Assembly: GCA_038894275.1 (NCBI GenBank)
Contig: JAWAPU010000021.1
Coordinates: forward strand, 1-9,167
Length of the DNA: 9,167 bases
Direction of reading: 5' to 3'
DNA from: JAWAPU01 sp038894275
Lineage (GTDB): Archaea > Nanobdellota > Nanobdellia > UBA10117
Shown here: positions 1 through 6,252 of the stretch, piece by piece
Position numbering within the stretch: the first letter of the stretch is position 1
Layout of the letters: the number at the start of each line of letters is the position of its first letter
Translations under genes and position numbers: made by a program
Notes under the pieces: generated by a model
What the model was told of the DNA's origin: nothing
The model's database searches: none
The model's input: the letters and a program-made list of their open reading frames with translations, nothing else

Positions 1-122
1 TCTGCGCTTTTCAAATCTATATCTTTTAAATTTATGATTAGCTCTACAGATTGAACAAATGATTTTTTTGGACTTTCTCTGAGTTTTTTCAATGCATCTA
101 AAATTTCTTTTTCGCCTATCAT
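1..122 (-). CDS. rpl1: Large-subunit ribosomal protein uL1 (L1), N-terminal part only
   Basis: The first 40 codons are present; the rest lies beyond the left edge. uL1 forms the mobile L1 stalk of the 50S subunit and helps release deacylated tRNA from the E site; in several archaea it also represses its own mRNA. The translated start has the family's N-terminal helix followed by the diagnostic pattern in which a Ser-Phe-x-Gln-Ser-Val stretch leads into I-I-N-L-K-D-I-D-L. I chose the ATG at 122 because a GGGAG Shine-Dalgarno-like sequence lies just upstream and the family alignment begins there. The gene is divergent from the JAMM-protein gene at 194. Its usual partners (L10, L12, L11) would be outside the window. 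Confidence 0.9.
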   Translation of the reverse strand, partial: MIGEKEILDALKKLRESPKKSFVQSVELIINLKDIDLKSA

Positions 123-125
123 TTT

Positions 126-142
126 GGCTCCCGCCTAAGCGG
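126..142 (-). promoter_or_regulatory. uL1 mRNA leader with two mutually exclusive small hairpins over the ribosome binding site
   Basis: On the uL1 transcript the leader reads CCGC-TTAG-GCGG directly followed by GAGCC, AAA and the start codon. It can fold as a CCGC/GCGG stem (131-142) with a four-base loop. Alternatively it can fold as GGC/GCC (126-135) closed by a GGGA loop of the GNRA type. Both use the GGCGGGAG stretch holding the presumed Shine-Dalgarno site. This GC-rich patch stands out in an otherwise A/T-only spacer. Autoregulation by L1 is known in methanogenic archaea; that it happens here is inference. Confidence 0.35.
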
Positions 143-162
143 TAAAGAAAATTAAAAAGAAT

Positions 163-179
163 CCTTTTTAAATTTTTCC
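163..179. promoter_or_regulatory. Shared divergent promoter region (A/T box) between uL1 and the JAMM gene
   Basis: The only spacer between the divergent genes holds a nearly symmetric A/T box, CCTTTTTAAATTTTTCC. Read rightward, its centre is about 24 bases before the ATG at 194, which suits an archaeal TATA box feeding a leaderless transcript. Read leftward, GGAAAAATTTAAAA resembles a BRE plus TATA box for uL1, giving a leader of roughly 20 bases. Assigned by spacing and composition only. Confidence 0.45.
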
Positions 180-193
180 ATATATTTTTTTTA

Positions 194-1036
194 ATGACAC
201 TAACATACGGCGATGGAACGCGGTGGAATGGTTTTCCTGCTTTATTTCAGATAGAAGATAGTCCCGATGGATTTCCTATATCTCCACTAGAATATAAAAT
301 TTTAACACATAAAATTTTGCCACCGAATGCAAAATTATCAGAAGTGGTACAAATCTCTATGGTTAAACTATCTTCTGGAGCTTTGCAACAAATATTTGAT
401 TTGTATATAAATTCAATAATAGAAAATAGAGAAAATTATGCAGAATTATATGGAAATTGGTTTGTTTTTAACATTCAAGAAAAAAAGGCGTATGGCGTTG
501 AAATTAAAAAGCTTAAATGTTTGAACGAATCGGAGGTTATTAAAACGCCAGATTATGTTAGATTTAAGTCTGCGGATTATCTGACAAATAGAATTTTAAG
601 AGCGCGGGAAACTTTTTTTAAGAAAATAGAAGGATACGTTGGAAATATACATACACATCCAGACAGTTCCCATGCTTCAATAAATGATCGCCTTACCGCA
701 ATAGAATTAGCCACGCATGCCACAATGAATAGTAATTGTTTGAGATTTCACGATCCTTTTGCGGCTCAATGTGGATTAAGAATCTATTACGACTTAAAAA
801 TGCCTTTTGAATTAAAAAAACGACTAAAACAATGGTGTAAAAAATCCGACTCTTACCGACTTCAAAGAATACCTATGAAACTTTGTGAATTATTTGATCA
901 AAATATTTCATATTTAAAAGAAACCACATTTGTTATCCAAGGTTTACCAAATAGTGATTTAGAAATAGTCATGGATAAAGATGTAAAACTAAATGTGGAA
1001 ATTAAAAAATTAGACAAAAAAACATTTATAATTTAA
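194..1036 (+). CDS. JAMM/MPN (JAB) domain zinc metalloprotease-like protein
   Basis: A 280-residue protein with a recognisable JAMM metalloprotease core, the family of deubiquitinases, archaeal desampylases and prokaryotic JAB peptidases. The zinc motif is visible: His153-Thr-His155-Pro156, then Ser162-x-x-Asp165. Glu84, in the context E-L-Y-G before a hydrophobic strand, fits the catalytic glutamate. The spacing from Pro156 to Ser162 is five residues, one fewer than the six I expect in most members, so the loop is slightly shortened. About 60 residues precede and 110 follow the core; I recognise no known domain in either, and the protein is much longer than a minimal JAMM desampylase. There is no signal peptide or membrane segment, so it is probably cytoplasmic. 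No Shine-Dalgarno sequence is seen. The next gene starts 18 bases downstream, so the two may share a transcript. The substrate is unknown; removal of a ubiquitin-like modifier is a guess. Confidence 0.7.
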   Translation: MTLTYGDGTRWNGFPALFQIEDSPDGFPISPLEYKILTHKILPPNAKLSEVVQISMVKLSSGALQQIFDLYINSIIENRENYAELYGNWFVFNIQEKKAYGVEIKKLKCLNESEVIKTPDYVRFKSADYLTNRILRARETFFKKIEGYVGNIHTHPDSSHASINDRLTAIELATHATMNSNCLRFHDPFAAQCGLRIYYDLKMPFELKKRLKQWCKKSDSYRLQRIPMKLCELFDQNISYLKETTFVIQGLPNSDLEIVMDKDVKLNVEIKKLDKKTFII

Positions 1037-1054
1037 AATTCTCTTAATAATGAT

Positions 1055-2308
1055 ATGGCCACGGTTTCGGAAATAATTAGTAAAAAATTTGTAAAATTAG
1101 ACGCTAATGAACCATTGAAATCTGCAATTGCAAAATTAATTGCCGCAGACGAACGCTATGGCTTAATTTTTGAAAACAAAAAATATAAAGGAATGCTTGA
1201 TAGAGTATCTCTAATAAAATCAAAAATAGATCTTAATGCTTTAACAAAAACTGTTGCAAGTTATCCGCCAACAATAACTAAAGATGCTAGCATATTAAAT
1301 GCTGCAAAATTGATGCTTAATTATTACCCTTGCCTTTTGCCGGTGCTAGAAAAAAACAGCATAATTGGCGTAGTAAGGCCAAGAGATCTTTTACTTCATT
1401 TAGCAAAAATACCTGCGCTTAGAAAAGTAACATGTGCTGAAATGTGCACAGAAAAACCTTTGATTTTTGAATATTCTTCGAGAATTGGCAATGTAATAAA
1501 TATAATGAAAGAAAAAAAAATTTCACACGTTCCCATTGTTAATAAAAAAGGAGATTTAGTGTCTGTATTTACAATAACAGACCTTTACAAACACTATTTA
1601 CCGGTTAAAAATAAAAAAATGCGCGGCATTGAAAAAGAAAAGAGAGGATTAAAAGAATACGTAGCAGACAAAATTTTTATTTTGGATGCGCCTGTTGGAG
1701 ATTTAGCTTCCATTCCCTTATTTACAGTAACAGTGTCGGATAATTTAATGACTGTTCTAAATGAAATGTACACTCATAAAATATCTGACGTAATTGTAGT
1801 TCAAAATAAAAAACCGATAGGAATTATAACAACATACGATTTATTAAAATTATTCAGTAAATTAGAATCTATAGAATATTGGCCAATACAATTTATAGGA
1901 TGTGAAGCATTGCCAGGGCAATTATTCGATTCTGTAAGAGAACAAGTTGCAGAATTTTATGAAAAAGCATTAAGAGAATTTATTAGAGAAAAAATAACAT
2001 ATTTTAAAGTGCACATAAAACGATATGAAAAAAAAGAAACAAAAAGACAAAAATATTCTGTACATTTAAAACTAGCACTTGCTTCAAAAACGTTTACTTC
2101 AGAATATGCGCATTTTGATTTAAATACCGCCATAAGTTGGGCTTTAAAAGCCTTAAATCAACAATTATTAAATTGGAAAGAAAGATTAAAAGATAAGTCG
2201 ACCGCTAAAAAAGGTCGCCGCGCAATATATGAACATTTTATTCAAAGAGAGGCGGAATTAATTGGCAGAGAAAAAATAATCAAACCAAAATTAATAAAAA
2301 GAAAATGA
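1055..2308 (+). CDS. Four-CBS-repeat protein fused to an HPF/RaiA-like ribosome hibernation domain
   Basis: A 417-residue protein. Four CBS repeats can be traced at about residues 1-58, 66-117, 125-183 and 212-270, each ending in the typical strand-turn-helix (G-M-L-D-R-V-S-L, G-V-V-R-P-R-D-L, S-V-F-T-I-T-D-L, G-I-I-T-T-Y-D-L). Together they form two Bateman modules, which usually bind adenine nucleotides. Residues about 275-382 look like the S30EA/HPF fold: a basic strand pair (V-H-I-K-R-Y, Y-S-V-H-L-K-L), then D-L-N-T-A-I-x-x-A-L-K-A-L and Q-Q-L-x-x-W-K-E-R-L. A basic tail follows. HPF/RaiA proteins block the 30S decoding site in resting cells. I recall reports of archaeal CBS-repeat ribosome hibernation factors but cannot check how close this is to them. 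Likely role (inference): nucleotide-sensing ribosome inactivator. Its stop overlaps the start of the next gene (ATGA), tying it to the Ku operon. Confidence 0.75.
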   Translation: MATVSEIISKKFVKLDANEPLKSAIAKLIAADERYGLIFENKKYKGMLDRVSLIKSKIDLNALTKTVASYPPTITKDASILNAAKLMLNYYPCLLPVLEKNSIIGVVRPRDLLLHLAKIPALRKVTCAEMCTEKPLIFEYSSRIGNVINIMKEKKISHVPIVNKKGDLVSVFTITDLYKHYLPVKNKKMRGIEKEKRGLKEYVADKIFILDAPVGDLASIPLFTVTVSDNLMTVLNEMYTHKISDVIVVQNKKPIGIITTYDLLKLFSKLESIEYWPIQFIGCEALPGQLFDSVREQVAEFYEKALREFIREKITYFKVHIKRYEKKETKRQKYSVHLKLALASKTFTSEYAHFDLNTAISWALKALNQQLLNWKERLKDKSTAKKGRRAIYEHFIQREAELIGREKIIKPKLIKRK

Positions 2309-2451
2309 AAGGATATTCTAAAGGAAACAGTCTTTTGATTTTATTAATAATCATATTAATATTGCTAGTGATTGGTCTTTGGTTTTATCCAAATTTAACA
2401 AAAACAATAGTGGGCGCTGCAATTGCAAAAATTAAAAATATCATAAGTTAA
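2305..2451 (+). CDS. 48-residue single-pass membrane microprotein, function unknown
   Basis: A short gene between the CBS-HPF gene and ku. Its ATG overlaps the preceding stop in an ATGA arrangement, and its TAA ends one base before the ku start codon. The product begins with a short basic segment (M-K-G-Y-S-K-G-N-S), continues with a strongly hydrophobic helix at about residues 10-28 (runs of Leu and Ile ending L-W-F-Y-P), and closes with a basic amphipathic tail ending in K-I-K-N-I-I-S. The expected topology is one membrane span, or an uncleaved signal anchor. Tight packing on both sides makes chance unlikely and suggests translational coupling with ku. I recognise no family. It could anchor a partner to the membrane or be a small toxin-like peptide; neither is shown by the sequence. 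Confidence 0.65.
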   Translation: MKGYSKGNSLLILLIIILILLVIGLWFYPNLTKTIVGAAIAKIKNIIS

Positions 2452-2452
2452 A

Positions 2453-3214
2453 ATGCAAAAAGCTATTTGGAAAGGGGTGATAAGTTTTGGCTTAGTTAGT
2501 ATTCCGGTAAAATTAGTTTCTGCAGTTAGGCCAAAACTTTTCGATTTTCATCTTTTTTGTAAAAAGCACAAAGATAAAATAATTTATCATAGGTATTGTA
2601 TTGCAGGAAATCATGTAGTGCCTTGGTCGGATATAATAAAAGGACTTGAATTCGATAAAAAATTAATTACTTTTGAAAAAAATCTTTATGAAGTACCTAT
2701 TAAAGAAACAAAAACAATTAATTTATTCCAATTTGTAGAAGCATCAGAAATCGATTCTCTTTATTTTGAAAAAAGTTATTATCTCTTACCTGAAAAAGGT
2801 GGAGAAAAAGCATACGTCATTTTGAGAGATGCTCTTAGATCTACTAATTTAGCAGCATTAGGAAAATTTGTTCTACACGAAAAGGACTACTTAGTTTTGA
2901 TTAGAAGTTACCATTCCATATTATCACTTTCTACTATCTATTATGCAGACGAAGTTATAGCGCCAAAATTTCCAGAATTAAAAAATTTACCAGAACCAAC
3001 CCAATTAGAACTTAAATTGGCAATCCAATTAATTTCTAAACTCAAAAAGCCCTGTGAATTAGAAAAAATAAAATCAGAAAGAAAAGAAATTCTAAAAAAG
3101 CTAATCGAAACAAAAATTGGAAAAGTTCCAAAATTCAAAATCGAAACAACCAAAGATTTGATGAAAACCTTAGAAAAAAGCATAACGTCTGTAACACTCA
3201 AGAGAAAAAAATAG
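2453..3214 (+). CDS. ku: Bacterial-type Ku protein, DNA end-binding factor of non-homologous end joining
   Basis: A 253-residue homodimeric-type Ku that would ring double-strand DNA ends and recruit a ligase. The start has the family signature A-I-W-K-G-V-I-S-F-G-L-V-S-I-P-V-K-L (residues 4-21). The central hallmark S-Y-Y-L-L-P-E-K-G-G-E-K-A-Y-x-x-L-R-D-A-L lies at 108-128, followed by K-F-V-L-H-E-K-D-Y-L (138-147) and Y-Y-A-D-E-V (163-168). The length matches a minimal core Ku: the C-terminal part after residue 180 is short and lysine-rich, ending in L-K-R-K-K, with no added domain. The start lies one base after the membrane microprotein stop, so it is the third cistron of a coupled set. Ku is sporadic in archaea, so descent by transfer from bacteria is likely, although base composition matches the neighbours. 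The LigD-type ligase at 3780-4721 is the obvious partner. Confidence 0.95.
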   Translation: MQKAIWKGVISFGLVSIPVKLVSAVRPKLFDFHLFCKKHKDKIIYHRYCIAGNHVVPWSDIIKGLEFDKKLITFEKNLYEVPIKETKTINLFQFVEASEIDSLYFEKSYYLLPEKGGEKAYVILRDALRSTNLAALGKFVLHEKDYLVLIRSYHSILSLSTIYYADEVIAPKFPELKNLPEPTQLELKLAIQLISKLKKPCELEKIKSERKEILKKLIETKIGKVPKFKIETTKDLMKTLEKSITSVTLKRKK

Positions 3215-3221
3215 CATATTA

Positions 3222-3227
3222 TTTTTT
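3222..3227 (+). terminator. Possible oligo-T terminator after ku
   Basis: A run of six T begins eight bases after the ku stop codon. Archaeal RNA polymerase terminates at such T tracts without needing a hairpin. It sits just before the promoter-like sequence of the next gene, which fits a transcript boundary. The high A/T content makes chance runs common. Confidence 0.35.
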
Positions 3228-3234
3228 AAAAACA

Positions 3235-3242
3235 TTTATAAG
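3235..3242 (+). promoter_or_regulatory. TATA box (TTTATAAG) for the THEP1 NTPase gene
   Basis: TTTATAAG preceded by an A-rich stretch (AAAACA) that could act as the BRE. It is about 40 bases upstream of the ATG at 3282, giving a short leader if initiation occurs about 25 bases downstream. A second, weaker A/T box (TTTTTATAATA, 3253-3263) lies closer to the gene. This 67-base spacer is one of the few in the window and marks a new transcription unit. Confidence 0.5.
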
Positions 3243-3281
3243 TCATAAAATCTTTTTATAATAGGCTACTTAAAATATAAA

Positions 3282-3791
3282 ATGAAAAAAAATATTTTAA
3301 TAACTGGCCCGCCTGCATCAGGAAAATCAACCTTAATTAGAACCGTTATTCAAGGTAAAAGTTTTGGTGGCATAATAACTCCAGAGATCAAAAGAAATGG
3401 CGAAAGATGGGGATTCAAAGTTGTTGATTTGCGGACAGAAAAAGAAGCCACTTTTGCTTCTGTTGAAATAAAACCTGCGGTTGTTTCTAAATATGGTTTA
3501 GATTTAGAAGCCTTTGAAAAAATCGCTTTGCCGGCGATAGAATGGGCGATGTTAAATTCAGATATTGTAGTAATAGACGAAATAGGCCTAATGGAATGCA
3601 AATCTGAAAAATTTAAATATTTAATCGAGCAAGCACTTGGAACCAAAAAAGTTTTAGCTACGATAAGTTTTAAATCAAAAGATCCATTTATTGAAAAAAT
3701 TAAAAACAGAAAAGATGTAGAAATATTTTATTTAACAAAGATTAATTTTGGAAGTGTATTAAACAGAATAAAAGAAAAATTAAAGTTCTAA
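3282..3791 (+). CDS. THEP1-family nucleoside-triphosphatase
   Basis: A 169-residue P-loop NTPase of the THEP1 (NTPase_1, cancer-related nucleoside-triphosphatase) family, whose members hydrolyse NTPs to NDPs in vitro; the cellular role is poorly known. Walker A is G-P-P-A-S-G-K-S-T at residues 9-17. Walker B is I-V-V-I-D-E at 95-100, followed by I-G-L-M-E, which is typical of the family. The segment F-G-G-I-I-T-P-E-I-x-x-x-G-x-x-W-G-F-K-V-V-D-L (28-50) is also a THEP1 hallmark. Length is normal for archaeal members. It has its own promoter and its 3' end overlaps the oppositely oriented ligase gene by 12 bases. It sits physically between ku and the ligase, but no link to end joining is established. 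Confidence 0.9.
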   Translation: MKKNILITGPPASGKSTLIRTVIQGKSFGGIITPEIKRNGERWGFKVVDLRTEKEATFASVEIKPAVVSKYGLDLEAFEKIALPAIEWAMLNSDIVVIDEIGLMECKSEKFKYLIEQALGTKKVLATISFKSKDPFIEKIKNRKDVEIFYLTKINFGSVLNRIKEKLKF

Positions 3792-4721
3792 AATACACTC
3801 TTTTGGAGTTTTATCATACCTAAATCTGACAAAACTTGGAACTCTTAAATGATGCCTTTTTGTGTATTCTAAATATTTAACTTCTACAATAAGCTCAGGC
3901 TTCATCCAAAAAACTTTTCCTTTAATTTTTGGAATTTCTTTAAATGGACAATTTTTAATTTTAAGCTTTCTAATTTTAGAATAAATTGTTTTTAATAAAG
4001 ATTTGTCAAAACCAGTACCTACATTGCCAACATAAATTAAATTGCTATCTTTGTATTGCCCTAAAATTAAAGAGGCAAATTCCCGTTTACCTGTAGACCA
4101 GCCGCAAATTATACAATCCGTGGTCTTAACGTTTTTAATTTTTAACCAATTTTCTGATCTTCTACCAATTTCATATTTGCTATCTATTTTTTTGGCCATT
4201 ACTCCTTCTAAGCCAATATTCTTAACACTTCTCCACAATATAATTCCATTTTTATTAAAGAGAATTTTTTTAATGCATTTCGAATCCTTAACAACTTTTT
4301 CCAAAATTTTTTTTCTTTTAAACAAAGGAAGATGTGTTAAATCTTTTTCATTTAAAAATAAAATATCAAAAACATAATAAGTTACTGGAAAACTTTTGGC
4401 TAAAAATTTAATCTTTAGGAAATTGGTTATTTGTTCTCTGCTTTGTAATTTACTAAAATCAGGCAAACCTTTTTCATTTAAAACACAAATTTCACCATCT
4501 AAAATAAAATCTCCTTTTATTTTTTTTGCGTCCGCAATTATTTCTGGATATCTAAAGCTAATCCAATTTTGTCTTCTATTTAAAATCTGTATGTTATTTT
4601 TATATTTATACAACAAAGCTCTTGTACCATCAATTTTTGGTTCGAAATAAAATTCTTTTTTCTTTAAGTCATCTTTTTTACCTGAATAAGCAAGCATTGG
4701 TTTTATTTTCTGATTGTACAT
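3780..4721 (-). CDS. ATP-dependent DNA ligase, LigD-type (NHEJ ligase)
   Basis: A 313-residue ATP-dependent ligase with the nucleotidyltransferase and OB domains only. Motif I is E-P-K-I-D-G-T-R at residues 27-34, with Lys29 the site of adenylation. Further motifs follow: N-R-R (48-50), D-G-E-I (75-78), Y-Y-V-F-D-I-L (115-121), motif IV L-E-G-V-M-A-K-K (171-178) and motif V W-L-K-I-K (192-196). The OB-fold part carries G-K-R-E-F-A-S-L-I-L-G-Q-Y and Y-V-G-N-V-G-T-G-F, then V-K-Y-L-E-Y-T and R-F-R-Y-D-K-T-P near the end. This matches the ligase domain of bacterial LigD and not the roughly 550-residue archaeal replicative Lig with its N-terminal DNA-binding domain. No polymerase or phosphoesterase domain is attached, and none is encoded elsewhere in the window. 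The role, sealing Ku-bound ends, is inferred from family and the nearby ku. It lies 31 bases downstream of the DUF192 gene. Confidence 0.92.
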   Translation of the reverse strand: MYNQKIKPMLAYSGKKDDLKKKEFYFEPKIDGTRALLYKYKNNIQILNRRQNWISFRYPEIIADAKKIKGDFILDGEICVLNEKGLPDFSKLQSREQITNFLKIKFLAKSFPVTYYVFDILFLNEKDLTHLPLFKRKKILEKVVKDSKCIKKILFNKNGIILWRSVKNIGLEGVMAKKIDSKYEIGRRSENWLKIKNVKTTDCIICGWSTGKREFASLILGQYKDSNLIYVGNVGTGFDKSLLKTIYSKIRKLKIKNCPFKEIPKIKGKVFWMKPELIVEVKYLEYTKRHHLRVPSFVRFRYDKTPKECILEL

Positions 4722-4744
4722 TTTAATTAAATGCTGTTTGGATT

Positions 4745-4751
4745 AAAAAAA
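4745..4751 (-). terminator. Possible oligo-T terminator between DUF192 and the ligase gene
   Basis: Reading on the minus strand, seven consecutive T follow directly after the DUF192 stop codon, within the 31-base gap before the ligase start. This could end, or partly end, the long informational-gene transcript so that the ligase is expressed at a different level. No clear TATA box for the ligase fits in the gap; one could lie inside the DUF192 gene. Confidence 0.35.
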
Positions 4752-4752
4752 T

Positions 4753-5097
4753 TTATTCAAACTTCAAAATACAACCTTCTTTAACATCATGTTTAAAAGG
4801 CGTTTCTAAAACAAATTTGCAGGCTCTTTTAGGCTTGTAAACTTTCCAATTTTTAATATTTAAACCTAAAGGTTTTGCGTATTTTATATCTACGACCTGT
4901 TTTTTAAAATCCATAAAAATAAGATAAACAGGGTAATGCATGTTTGGCATCCAAAAAGACCATCTAGCAAGAAAAGGAAATTTAAAAAGAAGAGCTTTTT
5001 TTTCTTTTACATTACTTAATCCCCTAATTCTAGTAAAAAAATTATCCGCCACATCGCATTCTAAAATTTCAGAATTAGGAAAAATTACTTGCACCAT
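4753..5097 (-). CDS. DUF192 family protein
   Basis: A 114-residue protein of the DUF192 (COG1430) family, small beta-rich proteins of unknown function found in bacteria and archaea. Recognisable family elements are F-F-T-R-I-R-G-L-S (about 20-28), A-L-L-F-K-F-P (35-41), the W-M-P-N-M-x-Y-P-V-Y-L-I-F-M-D segment (49-63) and the C-terminal A-C-K-F-V-L-E-T-P (92-100). Many family members carry an N-terminal signal peptide, but this one starts directly at the domain and appears cytoplasmic. The ATG overlaps the end of kae1 by 13 bases, so it is the last gene of that cotranscribed block before the ligase. No specific function can be given. Confidence 0.85.
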   Translation of the reverse strand: MVQVIFPNSEILECDVADNFFTRIRGLSNVKEKKALLFKFPFLARWSFWMPNMHYPVYLIFMDFKKQVVDIKYAKPLGLNIKNWKVYKPKRACKFVLETPFKHDVKEGCILKFE

Positions 5098-6068
5098 GGA
5101 ATATCAACTTGTTCTGTTCTCCAATACGGATTTATTTTAGTCTCATCTAAACTAAAATGCTGGTGACCAAATTTATGATGTAAAATCGCGGTCCAAGCAA
5201 TCATTGCTGCATTATCTGTAGCAAGTTCCCGTGGCACAACTTTAAATTTAATTTTTCTTGCTTGTGCCATTATTTTTAACATTTCTACTAATCTTTGGTT
5301 AGAAGCTACTCCACCAGTCAATAAAAGTTCTTTTTTATCTATGTGTGCGAGCGCTCTTTCTGTTGCCTCTGTTAAAATTGCAAAAACTGTTTCTTGAGCG
5401 CTAAAACAAAGGTCTTCTTTTTGATATTGTGAAATTAATTGTTTAAGTTTTGTTAAAATTCCTGAAAATGCAAAATCCATACCTTTAATAGTATAAGGCA
5501 ACTCAATATAATTCTTACCTAGCTTTGCCAATTGTTCTATTTTTGGACCTGCGGGAAAACCAATATTCAATAATCGTCCAAAAGAATCTAAAAAATTTCC
5601 TACGCCAAGATCTAAAGTTTCGCCAAAAATTCTATAACGCCCCTCGGCAAAAGCAAGAATTTGTGTGTTTGCTCCAGAAACATATAGGGTAATTGGATCT
5701 TTAAATTTGGACGTTAGTTTGCCAATTTCTACATGGGCTATGCAATGATTAACAGGTATTATCGGCCTTTTATATTTTAATGCTAAAATTCTAGTACCAA
5801 CTGCTCCGATTCTTAAACATTGTCCAAGTCCTGGACCTGCAGAAAAAGCGAATAAATCAATATCTTTAAGTTTGCATTTCGCTTTGGCTATAGCAGTTTG
5901 TAACACTTCATTGAAAACAGAAACGTGATGCTCTGCGGCTTTAACAGGTCTTATTCCACCTTGTTCAGATACATACATAGATTTAACATTGGACAATATT
6001 TCTCCGAAATCAGAAACGATTGAACAGCCAAAAGTATGCGCAGTGCATTCAATACCTAAACAAAGCAT
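5085..6068 (-). CDS. kae1: KEOPS complex subunit Kae1, tRNA N6-threonylcarbamoyladenosine (t6A37) synthase
   Basis: A 327-residue Kae1/TsaD ASKHA-fold protein that transfers the threonylcarbamoyl group to A37 of ANN-decoding tRNAs, acting in KEOPS with Bud32, Cgi121 and Pcc1. The N-terminus M-L-C-L-G-I-E-C-T-A-H-T-F-G is the family start. Metal ligands fit His108 and His112 in N-H-C-I-A-H and Asp285 in A-T-D-N-A-A-M. The nucleotide-binding G-G-V-A-S-N lies at 252-257 and a G-P-G-L-G-Q-C-L-R loop at 78-86. I chose the ATG at 6068, although the frame stays open to 6170, because family homology begins there and it falls one base after the eS31 stop. No Bud32 kinase domain is fused to it, unlike in several euryarchaea. 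The 3' end overlaps the DUF192 start by 13 bases. Confidence 0.95.
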   Translation of the reverse strand: MLCLGIECTAHTFGCSIVSDFGEILSNVKSMYVSEQGGIRPVKAAEHHVSVFNEVLQTAIAKAKCKLKDIDLFAFSAGPGLGQCLRIGAVGTRILALKYKRPIIPVNHCIAHVEIGKLTSKFKDPITLYVSGANTQILAFAEGRYRIFGETLDLGVGNFLDSFGRLLNIGFPAGPKIEQLAKLGKNYIELPYTIKGMDFAFSGILTKLKQLISQYQKEDLCFSAQETVFAILTEATERALAHIDKKELLLTGGVASNQRLVEMLKIMAQARKIKFKVVPRELATDNAAMIAWTAILHHKFGHQHFSLDETKINPYWRTEQVDIPWCK

Positions 6069-6069
6069 T

Positions 6070-6252
6070 TTACTTTTTGATTTCTGTATAACCGCAGCGA
6101 CCACAATGGTATCGATTTGCGTGGGTGGCCATAAATATTGCTGGGCCACATTTAGGACAAATTCTTCCAATTCGCTTTAACGTATCGCTTTCTACAGCAT
6201 AATACTTATATTTTGATGTTGATGGTCCTGGTTTATGTTTATGTTTTGGCAT
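6070..6252 (-). CDS. rps27ae: Small-subunit ribosomal protein eS31 (S27ae), zinc-ribbon type
   Basis: A 60-residue 30S protein equivalent to the ribosomal part of eukaryotic ubiquitin-S27a fusions, here without ubiquitin, as is normal in archaea. A zinc ribbon is formed by Cys32-x2-Cys35 and Cys50-x2-Cys53 (C-P-K-C-G-P and C-G-R-C-G-Y). A lysine-rich start and the segment Y-Y-A-V-E-S-D-T-L-K-R precede it. The ATG at 6252 is supported by a strong GGAGG six bases upstream, although the frame is open further. It overlaps the end of rps24e by 14 bases and ends one base before kae1. Confidence 0.93.
   Translation of the reverse strand: MPKHKHKPGPSTSKYKYYAVESDTLKRIGRICPKCGPAIFMATHANRYHCGRCGYTEIKK

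Noticed and set aside
2941..3201. Minus-strand reading frame within ku
   Set aside because: Shadow of the ku coding strand with no recognisable motif; the ku frame is strongly conserved.
4042..4377. Plus-strand reading frame inside the ligase gene
   Set aside because: Hydrophobic, phenylalanine- and leucine-rich product typical of the antisense of a lysine-rich gene; no start signal or family match.
5085..6068. Variant residues in the Kae1 segment G-N-F-L-D-S-F-G-R and F-P-A-G-P as a sign of altered function
   Set aside because: The residues next to the key Asp vary among archaeal Kae1 proteins, and the metal ligands are all kept, so I see no support for a changed activity.
6069..6170. N-terminal extension of kae1 to the upstream ATG at 6170
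   Set aside because: The extra 34 residues lie over the eS31 coding region and match nothing in Kae1; homology begins at the ATG at 6068.
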